This document shows, one piece after another, positions 34,707-42,770 of a stretch of DNA of 64,000 nucleotides (its first letter is position 1; each line of letters begins with the position of its first letter). A program made the position numbers and the translations under genes. The notes below the pieces were generated by a model. The model had not been told where the DNA came from, searched no databases, and saw only the letters and a list, made by a program, of their open reading frames with translations. Location: NCBI RefSeq assembly GCF_036248255.1, contig NZ_CP109178.1:1488001-1552000 (forward strand). The letters are read 5' to 3'. This stretch comes from Streptomyces sp. NBC_01717 (GTDB taxonomy: Bacteria; Actinomycetota; Actinomycetes; Streptomycetales; Streptomycetaceae).

Positions 34707-35981
34707 CTAGACCTTCAGGAGTCCGCCGCACCGTGCGGCGCCGTCCTTCACCGCGATGAGGTTCGCCACGACGTAGGAGATGTTGTTCTTGGAGTGCCAG
34801 TCGGTCGGGTAGTAGGTGACCAGGCGCGAGTTCTGGAACCGGGCCTCGATCTCGGGTACGAATGTCCGGTACTGGTTGTCCGTGTAGTACCAGAAGGAAT
34901 TCTCGTTGTAGAAGGAGACGTGTGTCGGATCCTGGTACGCGCCGCGGCCGTCGGAGCTGGGGGTCATGGTGAGGAGCATGCCCCCGGGCGCCAGCAGCCG
35001 GTACAGCTCGTTGATCAGCGGCACCTTCGCGGGCACATGCTCGAGGAAGTCCACCGCCCGCAGCAGGCCGACGGAGCCGTCGGGCAGGTCGAGCTTCCCG
35101 GGCAGGGTCGCGACGATGTCGACGCCCTCTCCCGGATACTGGTCCACGCCCAGGTAGCCGGGCGGCTTCCGGTGGGCTGCGCCGAGGTCCAGCGCGAACA
35201 ATCCGCGGCGCTGGGTCCAGGCCAGGGCATTGGCCTCGATGTACTTGTCGTACAGGGCGACCGTCTCACGCTGGATGTGTGCGTTGATCTCCGGATCGCG
35301 CTGCGTGTTCGCGGGATGGATCCGCTGCAGGTACAGGCAGCGAGGGATGTGGTGGAAGTCGCCGGCCTGGAAGAGACGGCACATCAGGTCCTGGTCGTCC
35401 AGGACCGTACGGGTGGCGTCGTATCCGCCGACCTTCTCGTAGACATCCTTGCGGAACGCCCGAACGTGGTTGGGCGCGTACCAGATGTACGAGACGTTGT
35501 GCGGCGTCGGAGCCATGGACACAGCCTGCAGCAGCCGACGGCGGTCGACGCTCACATCCTCGTACTGCCAGCCGTGCTCCTTGTTGAAGCGGCTCTCGTC
35601 CCGCCCGCCGTCCTGGGTGATCTGCGCGGTGTTGCTGTACACGAAAACGGCCTCGGGATTGGCGTCGAACGCCTTGGCGAGCTCCGCCAGGCACGCCTTC
35701 GCCAGAAGGTCGTCGTGGTCGAGCTCCACGAGGATCTCCCCTCGTGCCAGTTCACAGGCCCTTCGTTTGGCGGCCCCGACACCGTGGACGTCGTCCGCGA
35801 TCTCCACGCGGACACGCTCATCGGGGAACTCCGGACGCCAGCGGGCGCCGTTGTTGAGAAGGACGATCCACTCCCAGTCCGAACAGGTCTGTGCCTGCAA
35901 GGTGGTCAGGCACTCATCGAGGAATCGCGGCCTGTGGCTGGGGGTGAAGACGGAGAACCTCGGTGTCGCAGTCGACGTCAT
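34707..35981 (-). CDS. Fused family-2 glycosyltransferase and SAM-dependent methyltransferase
   Basis: This 424-residue protein joins two enzymes. Residues 9-230 are a GT-A glycosyltransferase: FSVFTPSHRPRFLDECLTTL, the metal-binding DHD at 88-90 in LVELDHDDLL, and LDDQDLMCRLF near 195. Residues 260-400 form a class I methyltransferase with FALDLGAAH, VDIVATLPGKLDLPDGSVGLLRAVDFLEHV and LLAPGGMLLTMTPS. It has no membrane segment. The likely role is to add a sugar and methylate it on a polymer or protein. Its ATG overlaps the TPR gene's stop (ATGA). The gene converges on the collagen-like gene, whose Thr-rich repeats are a conceivable acceptor (inference). Confidence 0.88.
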   Translation of the reverse strand: MTSTATPRFSVFTPSHRPRFLDECLTTLQAQTCSDWEWIVLLNNGARWRPEFPDERVRVEIADDVHGVGAAKRRACELARGEILVELDHDDLLAKACLAELAKAFDANPEAVFVYSNTAQITQDGGRDESRFNKEHGWQYEDVSVDRRRLLQAVSMAPTPHNVSYIWYAPNHVRAFRKDVYEKVGGYDATRTVLDDQDLMCRLFQAGDFHHIPRCLYLQRIHPANTQRDPEINAHIQRETVALYDKYIEANALAWTQRRGLFALDLGAAHRKPPGYLGVDQYPGEGVDIVATLPGKLDLPDGSVGLLRAVDFLEHVPAKVPLINELYRLLAPGGMLLTMTPSSDGRGAYQDPTHVSFYNENSFWYYTDNQYRTFVPEIEARFQNSRLVTYYPTDWHSKNNISYVVANLIAVKDGAARCGGLLKV

Positions 35982-36613
35982 TCGGTATTACCTGCTTGGC
36001 TAGTTGACGGTGATGGGCTTGCGGAATCCTGGAATGGTTCCGGTACGAAGGAGAGCAGCTTGGGGTCGGCCGCAACGGCGCGGCCGAATGCGTCCTGGGC
36101 CTCGTCGTCGCGGCCTTTCTTCGCCAGGGCCTCCCCGAGGTGCAGGTAGGCCGTGGAGGCCTTCGAGTTGTGGGCGACGACACGCTTGAGGAGTTTGATG
36201 GAGCGGTCGGGCTCGCTCGACTTGAGCAATAGCGCCTCGTTGAAAAGGGCGGAGTCGAACGACGGATCGATCTTCAACGCCTTGTCATAGGCTGCGCGAG
36301 CATCAGCCTTCTTGCCGTCGCGCTGCGCGATGACGCCCAGGTTGTACCAGGCGATTTTGTTGCGCGGATCCATGGCCACCACCCGCTTGAAGCTGGTGGC
36401 CGCCCCGGAATAATCCTGGTACTGCGACTGCATAAGGCCGGCATTCAGAAGCGCCTGCGCCTCCGCGACGGTCCGGGACGCAGATTTGGCCTCGGATTCC
36501 GAGGTGGCGGCCGGCTGGGACAAGATCGCCCAGACTGCCGCCCCGGCGCCAACCACGGCCGCTGCGGCGAGCCCTGTCCACAATCGCCTACGTTTCACTT
36601 GGTCACATCTCAT
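35978..36613 (-). CDS. Membrane-anchored TPR protein
   Basis: The 211-residue protein has a basic N-terminus and one hydrophobic segment (LWTGLAAAAVVGAGAAVWAIL, about residues 11-31) that should anchor it in the membrane with the rest outside. About four tetratricopeptide repeats follow (AEAQALLNAGLMQSQYQDYSGAATSFKRV; AWYNLGVIAQRDGKKADARAAYDKAL; ALFNEALLLKSSEPDRSIKLLKRV; AYLHLGEALAKKGRDDEAQDAFGRAV), then a Ser/Pro-rich tail. TPRs bind proteins, so it may scaffold the glycosyltransferase or its target. The start is uncertain: an in-frame GTG 15 bp downstream is possible. Confidence 0.85.
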   Translation of the reverse strand: MRCDQVKRRRLWTGLAAAAVVGAGAAVWAILSQPAATSESEAKSASRTVAEAQALLNAGLMQSQYQDYSGAATSFKRVVAMDPRNKIAWYNLGVIAQRDGKKADARAAYDKALKIDPSFDSALFNEALLLKSSEPDRSIKLLKRVVAHNSKASTAYLHLGEALAKKGRDDEAQDAFGRAVAADPKLLSFVPEPFQDSASPSPSTSQAGNTE

Positions 36614-37336
36614 GGAGTCGGTGTGGGATGGGATGGAATGGATCCGACGGAAGCCGAACGGCTGACACGGGCGCCCGAGGGGGTGCCGGAGAGGCCGGAG
36701 TCCGAACCTCCGTCATTGTCACCAAAGTTACGAGGTGACCGTTATGGCGTCACGATTCGTCACGGACTTCGGGCGTACAGACCACCCGAACGTACGCATC
36801 CAGGTGCGTCATTCACTTGAAGTCGATGACGCGAATCTCGGGGTGACACCGGATTCTTGAGCGGGCCGACCGGTAATTCGTCCGCCAATGAGGGTGGTCA
36901 TCGTGGTCAAGAATCTGATGATCTGCATGAGGGGTCCCATTGCCACACACGGCGCAATGTCCTCCGCATGGTGAAGTGGGCAGAATTTTTGGCGAGTTCA
37001 CCGGCTCAGGCGTCAACATCGTCCCATTGCAAGGCGAGCAATGCTGTCAGCTGCACGGTACGCCGTGGACCCGGGCACAGGGCTCCAGTCGCTCCGTCCG
37101 CCAACCGCCCGGCCGACACAGCGAGATGCGAGGCACTCAACGGGACCGACGACTCATTCCGTGCCGGTATCAGCATCGGAATGTGTGACAGTAACGGCGG
37201 CCCGTGGCGACGTCGGCCGGCACCGGCCTGATCGGGGTGCCGCCGACCCGCTCGACCCCGCTGTCACGCTCGCCAACTGGTGGGCCACCCCGTCGCGCAG
37301 ACGCGCGCGTTCAGTTCAAGCGTACGTATGGCGCCC
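36614..37336. other. Gene-poor region
   Basis: I find no supportable gene in these 720 bases. Open frames on both strands lack codon-position bias and recognisable motifs. The segment nearest 36614 presumably holds the promoter of the TPR-glycosyltransferase operon. The composition suggests decayed sequence. Confidence 0.4.
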
Positions 37337-37618
37337 TCATGTCCTGCACCCCATTTCCGGGCACACGACATGTGGTCGAACCGAACAGCGACGCGCCGGC
37401 AGGACAGCGACGATCGGCCCGGCTGCCATGGCGGCGACACCCGCTCCGGCCACCGCGGACCAGCCGCCGCCCGTCCAGGCGACTGTTCCGACGAGCGAGC
37501 CGACCGCGATGCCGAGGAAGCGGAACGTGCAGTAGAGAGTGTCGAGGCGGTTGTGCAGAGCGGGATCGATGCCGATCCCCAGCTGCTCGGACGACGCGAC
37601 ACCCAGTGCGTTCACAGC
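37337..37618 (-). pseudogene. C-terminal remnant of an MFS transporter
   Basis: The minus-strand frame reads DPALHNRLDTLYCTFRFLGIAVGSLVGTVAW, then GGGWSAVAGAGVAAMAAGPIVAVLPARR. This resembles the last two to three transmembrane helices of a DHA1-type major-facilitator efflux pump (xDPxxxxRLNTxY...GxxxGSxxGxxxW). The upstream nine or so helices are missing, and the frame runs past the expected end into unrelated sequence. It is too short to function and marks a deletion. Confidence 0.6.
37362..37383. promoter_or_regulatory. Orphan copy of the lut-type operator element
   Basis: CACACGACATGTGGTCG (37362-37378) repeats exactly the 17-mer at 31939-31955. It continues as TGGTCGAACCG (37373-37383), one position short of the TNGTNNNACNA pattern. 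It lies in decayed sequence, not in front of an intact gene. Confidence 0.4.
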
Positions 37619-37696
37619 GATGTTCCGCCGCGCGGTGGGAACGACGCCTTCGGCATACTTCGCCGACGCAGCAGGAGCCCACCGGCAGGCGGGTTC

Positions 37697-38740
37697 TCAG
37701 TAGGTCACGACGATACGGCGGGCGGTCCCGTCGACCCGGATGTTCCCGCCGTACGGGATCACCACCTGCGGGTCCGTGTGGCCGAGGTCGACGTCGAGGA
37801 CGGCCATCGTGTCGGGGGCGTACTCGCTCAACGCGCGCAGAACCGCCTGCCGTTGCTCCGCGCGGTACCGGTCTCCCTCCTCGGCGCCGAGCGGCTGCGC
37901 GAACGACCAGCACTTCGCCCGCCCCATGATCAGCGCGGGGAACTGCTGCAGGAGCCCGCGCTCCCCCATGTTCCGCAGAATCCGGTAGACCTCGTCGGCA
38001 GGGGGCATCTCCTCGGACGTCTCCAGGAAGAGCACGCTGCCCGCGTAGTCGCCGACCGGCCGGATCTCGCGGTCGGCCATGAGCAGCCACCCCAGGATCT
38101 CCAGGTTGCCTCCCCAGCCGGGCCCTTCGACGACCCGGTCGGCGTTGTGCCAGACCCAGTCGTCGGCGGGTCGCATCTCGGGCTCGGAGTCGAAGGTCCG
38201 GGGGTCCTCCCAGCGGCGGTTGACGTGGTCGGTCTCCTTGGCAGGAGTCAGTTCGTAGGTGCCACGGGTGAAGAGGGCCGCTCGCAAGGAGTCTGCGGTC
38301 AGAGGGTGCATCGCACCGGGGCGTCCGAGTTCGACCATCACCGACCCGCCGTGGTAGCCCACGATGCCCAGGTTCCGGAGGAGGGCCAGCAGGTTGGTGT
38401 TGTCGCTGTACCCGAAGAACGGCTTGGGATTGGCGCGCAGGAGCCCACGGTCCAGGTGCGGGAGGACGGTGATCTGGTCGTCACCACCGATGCTGGCGAT
38501 CACGGCCTTGATCTCCGGGTCGGCGAACGCCGCGTGGATGTCGGCGGCCCGCTCGGCCGGGGTCGACCCCATGGTGCGCGTCGTCGGATACTCCACCGCT
38601 TCGAGCCCGAACTCGTCGCGGAGTCTGCGCAGTCCCAACTCGTAGGGCAGAGGAAGAATCCCGGGAAGCCCGGAGGACGGGGAGATGACGGCGATACGGT
38701 CGCCGGGGCGGGGCTTGTCCCGGTACCTGGGTGTCGTCAT
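37697..38740 (-). CDS. S66-family peptidase (LD-carboxypeptidase / MccF-like)
   Basis: The 347-residue protein is an S66 serine peptidase. The nucleophile is Ser112 in FFGYSDNTNL, the Glu appears in GWGGNLEILGWLL, and the His in DVDLGHTDPQ completes the Ser-Glu-His triad. The N-terminal half has DRIAVISPSSG and VIASIGGDDQITVLPHLD. Family members are cytoplasmic LD-carboxypeptidases of murein recycling, or MccF-type enzymes that cleave peptide-nucleotide or acyl-sulfamoyl-adenylate antibiotics. The length and the long insertion (EMRPADDWVWHNADR) are closer to the MccF-like group. It neighbours only an MFS efflux remnant; with it, the gene could once have formed a resistance pair. Confidence 0.9.
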   Translation of the reverse strand: MTTPRYRDKPRPGDRIAVISPSSGLPGILPLPYELGLRRLRDEFGLEAVEYPTTRTMGSTPAERAADIHAAFADPEIKAVIASIGGDDQITVLPHLDRGLLRANPKPFFGYSDNTNLLALLRNLGIVGYHGGSVMVELGRPGAMHPLTADSLRAALFTRGTYELTPAKETDHVNRRWEDPRTFDSEPEMRPADDWVWHNADRVVEGPGWGGNLEILGWLLMADREIRPVGDYAGSVLFLETSEEMPPADEVYRILRNMGERGLLQQFPALIMGRAKCWSFAQPLGAEEGDRYRAEQRQAVLRALSEYAPDTMAVLDVDLGHTDPQVVIPYGGNIRVDGTARRIVVTY

Positions 38741-38788
38741 CCGGCGAGCGTAGGACGAGCCCGTTTCCGGTGTCAGCCGGGTTTCGGC

Positions 38789-39571
38789 TCACTCGTCGAA
38801 CGACCCGTGGCGGCCCGCACCGCCGCCGAACCGGTCTGCCCCGGCCTGGGTTTCCCCCCCGGTCAGCGGAACCAGGCCGTGCCGGTACTCTGCCGCCAGG
38901 GCGTCCGGCTCGGAGAGGCCGTGCTGTTCGCGGACGGAGAGCCTGTCGTGACGCAGACACAGTTGGGGGAACGCGGCGATCTCCCGGGCGAGTTGCTCCG
39001 CCGCGCGACGTGCTTCACCGGTCGGCACGAGCCGGTTGGCGAGTCCGATGGCGTACGCCTCCGTCGCCGGCACCGGGCGGCCGGTGAGGATCAGGTCCAT
39101 CGCGCGGCTCTCACCGATCAGGCGCGGCAGCCGCACCGTGCCGCCGTCCACCAGAGGCACGCCCCAGCGGCGGCAGAAGACACCGAAGACCGCGTCCTCC
39201 TCGGCGACCCGCAGATCGCACCAGACGGCGAGTTCCAGGCCGCCGGCCACCGCGTGTCCGGAGACCGCGGCGATGACCGGTTTACTCAGCCGCATCCGGG
39301 TGGGTCCCATGGGCCCGTCGCCCTCGGCGTGGACCTTGTTGCCGCGTTCCGTGCCGATGCCCTTGAGGTCCGCTCCGGCGCAGAAGGTGCCGCCCTCGCC
39401 CCACAGGACGGCGACAGACGCGTCCGGGTCGGACTCGAACTCACGGAAAGCGTCCGCGAGTTGATCGGCGGTCGGTCCGTCGACGGCGTTGCGGACCTCG
39501 GGGCGGCTGAGAATCACCGTGAGGACGGGGCCGTCGCGCTCGATCCGTACGGCGGGGTGTTCGGTCGTCAT
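38789..39571 (-). CDS. Enoyl-CoA hydratase/isomerase (crotonase family)
   Basis: ATG 39571 overlaps the stop of the acyl-CoA synthetase gene (ATGA); 260 residues, the standard crotonase length. The oxyanion-hole motifs are GGTFCAGADLKGIG (about 65-78) and SGHAVAGGLELAVWCDLRVA (about 105-124), followed by FGVFCRRWGVPLVDGGTVRLPRLIG. The position after GGT is the second-residue region where catalytic glutamates sit; Asp-Gly-Gly-Thr here is common in crotonase-family proteins of actinobacteria. It hydrates or isomerises an enoyl-CoA made by the preceding ligase. It is the second gene of a two-gene operon controlled by the divergent TetR gene. Confidence 0.92.
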   Translation of the reverse strand: MTTEHPAVRIERDGPVLTVILSRPEVRNAVDGPTADQLADAFREFESDPDASVAVLWGEGGTFCAGADLKGIGTERGNKVHAEGDGPMGPTRMRLSKPVIAAVSGHAVAGGLELAVWCDLRVAEEDAVFGVFCRRWGVPLVDGGTVRLPRLIGESRAMDLILTGRPVPATEAYAIGLANRLVPTGEARRAAEQLAREIAAFPQLCLRHDRLSVREQHGLSEPDALAAEYRHGLVPLTGGETQAGADRFGGGAGRHGSFDE

Positions 39572-41097
39572 TTTCCCTCCCACAGGGGGTCGCGCAGGGC
39601 CCGGCGGAGGATCTTTCCGACCGGCGAGTACGGGATGGTCTCGACGAAGTGCACGGTCTTGGGAACCTTGTAGCCGGCCAGCCGCGCGCGCACGTGATCG
39701 CGCAGGGCCGCTTCGGAGACCGCGCCCCCGGGCCGCAGCGTGACGAAGGCGGTGACGGCCTCGACCCAGGTGGCGTCGGGGGCGCCGACAACAGCGCACT
39801 GCCCGACCGCGGGGTGGCTCGCGAGGGCGTCCTCGACCTCTCGCGGGTAGACGTTGTAGCCGCCCGTGATGATCATGTCGCTGCTGCGGTCGACGAGGTG
39901 AAGGTAGCCGCGGTCGTCGAAGCGCGCGAGATCCCTGGTGCGGATCCAGCCGTCGCCGGTGAGGCTCTCGGCGGTCAGTTCGGGCGCGTCGTAGTACCCG
40001 GCCATGGCGAACGGTGCCTTGACCCGGACCTCTCCGATCCCGCCCGGTGCGACCGGGGCGCCGTCCTCGTCGGTGACGACGAGTCGCGCGTCGACCACCG
40101 GGTGTCCGGCGGCGCCGAGCAGTTCACCGCCCTCGGCATGGTCGTCCTTGTCGAGCACGGTCAGACACAGCGGCGCCTCGGTCTGTCCGAAGTACTGGAC
40201 GAACTTGGGGCCCCAGGCGTCCAGTGCGTGCTCGATGAGCGGGCGCGGCATCGGACTGGCCCCGTAGACGACGGTATGCAGGCGGGCGAGGTCGGCACGC
40301 TCGGCGTTCCCGTCGGCGAAGAGCATGCCGAGCATGGTGGGGACGAGGTTGACCGCGGTCACCCCGTAGCGGGCGATGGCCGCCAGGTACTCGTCCGGGT
40401 CGAAGCCGCCGAGGACGACGGAGGCGCCACCCCGTACCCAGTAGGGCAGCACGAAGGTGCCGCTGGCGTGGATGAGCGATGCGGCGTGCAGCATCACGTC
40501 GTCGCGGCCGGGTGAGACGAGGTTGGACAGGATGTTCGCGCTGATCGCGGCATAGCTGGCCTGCGTGTGCTGCGCGGCTTTGAGGGTTCCGGTGGTGCCG
40601 GACGTGTAGAGGATCAGGATCACGTCGTCCGCCGCCGCAGGCAGCATCGGGTCTGCGGGGCTCGCCTCACGCATGGCCGCCAGCAGGTCGAGGTGGCCGG
40701 CCGTACCGGGGCTGCCGAGGCATGCCAACGCCAGCCCCGGTACGGCGGCGCCGAGTTCGAGCGCACGCTCGGCAAGTTCCGGCCCGTACACCAGGAGGGT
40801 CACGCCGGTGTCCTGGAGCATGCGGGTGTGTTCGGGGGCGGAGAGGCGGCCGTTGAGGGGGACGCGGGCAGCCCCGGCCTTCAGGCAGGCGAAGTCGACG
40901 GAGATGGACCACAGGCCGTTGCCGAGGAGCAGCCCGACCCGGTCGCCACGGCCGACGCCCAGTCCCGCGAGGACGTGGGCCAGGCGGTTGGCGGCCTCGT
41001 CGACCTCCGCGTAGGTGAGGGAACGGTTTTCGAAATGCACGGCGGTACGTCCTGCGAAACGCGCGGCACCGCGGCGAACCAGGTCTACGGCAAGCAT
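39568..41097 (-). CDS. Acyl-CoA synthetase (AMP-forming)
   Basis: I take ATG 41097 as the start (509 residues); longer in-frame versions would cross the operator and the divergent TetR start. ANL motifs are complete: YTSGTTGTLKAAQHT (A3), YFGQTEAPLC (A5), TRDLARFDDRGYLHLVDRSSDMIITGGYNVYP (A7-A8) and the catalytic Lys in YSPVGKILRR. It activates a carboxylic acid as acyl-adenylate and then acyl-CoA. The start has no clear ribosome site and may be leaderless. The operon with the crotonase gene is a small fatty- or aryl-acid degradation module. Confidence 0.92.
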   Translation of the reverse strand: MLAVDLVRRGAARFAGRTAVHFENRSLTYAEVDEAANRLAHVLAGLGVGRGDRVGLLLGNGLWSISVDFACLKAGAARVPLNGRLSAPEHTRMLQDTGVTLLVYGPELAERALELGAAVPGLALACLGSPGTAGHLDLLAAMREASPADPMLPAAADDVILILYTSGTTGTLKAAQHTQASYAAISANILSNLVSPGRDDVMLHAASLIHASGTFVLPYWVRGGASVVLGGFDPDEYLAAIARYGVTAVNLVPTMLGMLFADGNAERADLARLHTVVYGASPMPRPLIEHALDAWGPKFVQYFGQTEAPLCLTVLDKDDHAEGGELLGAAGHPVVDARLVVTDEDGAPVAPGGIGEVRVKAPFAMAGYYDAPELTAESLTGDGWIRTRDLARFDDRGYLHLVDRSSDMIITGGYNVYPREVEDALASHPAVGQCAVVGAPDATWVEAVTAFVTLRPGGAVSEAALRDHVRARLAGYKVPKTVHFVETIPYSPVGKILRRALRDPLWEGK

Positions 41098-41122
41098 GCG
41101 CCGGACGATAGACCCGTCACAT

Positions 41123-41140
41123 ACAGTCCGTCCAGACTGT
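41123..41140. promoter_or_regulatory. TetR-type operator between acyl-CoA synthetase and tetR
   Basis: ACAGTC (41123-41128) and GACTGT (41135-41140) form an inverted repeat with a 6-bp centre, 26 bp from one start and 36 bp from the other. Size and position suit the TetR protein encoded alongside. Confidence 0.68.
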
Positions 41141-41175
41141 TTGTTGGTTCCCCGTCCTGTCGTACGCTCGCTGCC

Positions 41176-41769
41176 ATGCCCGCTCCACGCCGCACCCAGC
41201 AGCAACGCCGGGAGGAGACCCGTCAACGCCTCCTCGATGCCACGATCGACTGTCTGGTCGAGCACGGCTTCGCGGGCACCACGACCCAGCGGGTACAGGA
41301 GCGGGCGGGCGTCTCCCGCGGCGCGCTGTTGCACCACTTCGCCTCGAAGGCCGATCTGCTGGCGGCCGCCACCCACCATGTCGCCGAGTTGCGACTCGCG
41401 CACATCCGCGCCGAGACGGGCGGCGGCGCGGCGAGCCGCGAGAAGGGGCTCGCCCTGCTGCGCACGGCGATGTCGGGCCCATACTTCCTCGCGGGCCTGG
41501 AACTGTGGCTGGCAGCGCGCACCGACGCCGACCTCAGGGCAGCACTGCTTCCGGCCGAGCGGGACGTGGGCGCGGCCCAGCGTGCGGTGATGGCCGACAT
41601 CTTCGGTGCGGAGACCGCGGCGCGCGAGGACTTCGGCCTGCTCTGCGAATCACTGCTCGTCCTGCACCGCGGCCTGGCGCTCACCGGCGTGCTGCGCGAG
41701 GACCCGACATTCGACGACGAGATGCTGCGCCTGTGGGTGGACAGGTTCCTGACCGCCCGGACGTACTGA
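41176..41769 (+). CDS. TetR-family regulator of the acyl-CoA operon
   Basis: The 197-residue protein begins MPAPRRTQQQRREETRQRLLDATIDCLVEHGFAGTTTQRVQERAGVSRGALLHHFASKADLL (helix-turn-helix at about 17-62), followed by a helical ligand domain. It is divergent from the acyl-CoA synthetase/crotonase operon with a palindromic site between them. Autoregulation and derepression by an acyl-CoA or its acid is the usual scheme for this arrangement (inference). Confidence 0.92.
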   Translation: MPAPRRTQQQRREETRQRLLDATIDCLVEHGFAGTTTQRVQERAGVSRGALLHHFASKADLLAAATHHVAELRLAHIRAETGGGAASREKGLALLRTAMSGPYFLAGLELWLAARTDADLRAALLPAERDVGAAQRAVMADIFGAETAAREDFGLLCESLLVLHRGLALTGVLREDPTFDDEMLRLWVDRFLTARTY

Positions 41770-41892
41770 TCGTTTCAGAGGACACCGCGTCGTCCGAGGG
41801 CGCGGCCGGTGCCGCGCACCCCCTGCGTCGGCTGTGAAAATCGCTGTCCGGTCGTCGGAGCACGGTGATGGACAGCCGGAGAGGAAAAGGCT

Positions 41893-42681
41893 CTGGACTT
41901 CCCCGATCTGCTGCGGCTGATCGACGAACGATCGACCGCCTTTCGCGCCGCGGTCGCCTCGGCGCCCAGCCTCGACGTGCAGGTGCCCACCTGCCCCGAG
42001 TGGACGCTTTTTGATCTGGTGCAGCACCTGGGCGAGGGGCGCCGCTCCTGGGCCGCCACCATCGCCGCAGGGCCTGCCGCCACGGCCAAGTCGGCATCGG
42101 AGGGCGCCCCGGCCGCGCCTCGGGAGCGCGAGGCGCTGCTGGCCTGGTCGGCCGCATCGACGCAGGAACTGCTGGACGCACTGCGGGAAGCCGGCCCGGA
42201 TCGCGGTTGCTGGACGTGGTGGGGTATGTCGCAGTCGCCGCAGACGTGCGGTGCCGTCGCCCGGCACCAGCTCCACGAGGTCGCGGTGCACACCTACGAC
42301 GCCCAGGTCACCCTGGGCGCCCCGCAGCCGCTGCCGGACGAGGTGGCACTCGACGGTGTCGACGAGTTCCTGTCCACCTGCTGTGCAACGACGAGCGCCT
42401 GGCCGCACGAGCCCGCTGCCGTCGACATCCACGCCACCGAGGGCCGCTCCTGGCACCTCTCGCTCTCCGTCGACGGCGCACGGATCGCCCGACTCCCCAC
42501 GCCCGGCACGATGCCCGCCACCGCTGCCGGCGAGGGCCCGGCCGCGGCCGACGCCGCTCTCCGGGGCACGGCCGGTGAGCTGGTCCTGGCCCAGTACGGC
42601 CGTATTCCGGTGGACTCCCTGAAGCTCGACGGCGACCGACGTCTGCTCGACCTGCTCTGGGCCTGGAACCCGGACGAGTAG
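41893..42681 (+). CDS. Maleylpyruvate-isomerase-family mycothiol-dependent enzyme (CTG start)
   Basis: The frame is closed by TGA at 41866-41868, and no ATG, GTG or TTG occurs before the GTG at 41977, which is already inside conserved sequence. A CTG at 41893 follows GGAGAGG (41878-41884) by eight bases and gives the expected N-terminus (M)DFPDLLRLIDERSTAFRAAV, so CTG is the likely start; 262 residues. The metal ligands expected for this DinB-like fold are His45 in LVQHLGEG and Glu129/His133 in LHEVAVHTYDA. The family uses mycothiol as cofactor or substrate; the small molecule handled here is unknown. It stands alone downstream of tetR. Confidence 0.87.
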   Translation: MDFPDLLRLIDERSTAFRAAVASAPSLDVQVPTCPEWTLFDLVQHLGEGRRSWAATIAAGPAATAKSASEGAPAAPREREALLAWSAASTQELLDALREAGPDRGCWTWWGMSQSPQTCGAVARHQLHEVAVHTYDAQVTLGAPQPLPDEVALDGVDEFLSTCCATTSAWPHEPAAVDIHATEGRSWHLSLSVDGARIARLPTPGTMPATAAGEGPAAADAALRGTAGELVLAQYGRIPVDSLKLDGDRRLLDLLWAWNPDE

Positions 42682-42770
42682 GACGTGACGATGCGCCACC
42701 TCGTGCGCCCCGAGGGCATGCCTCCCAATAACGGCTGCAGCCACGCGTCTCCGGGCCTCACGGCGAGGGC

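Noticed and set aside
36857..37231. Small plus-strand frames in the 36.6-37.3 kb gap
   Set aside because: Cys/Ser/Arg-rich translations without ribosome sites; not supportable as genes.
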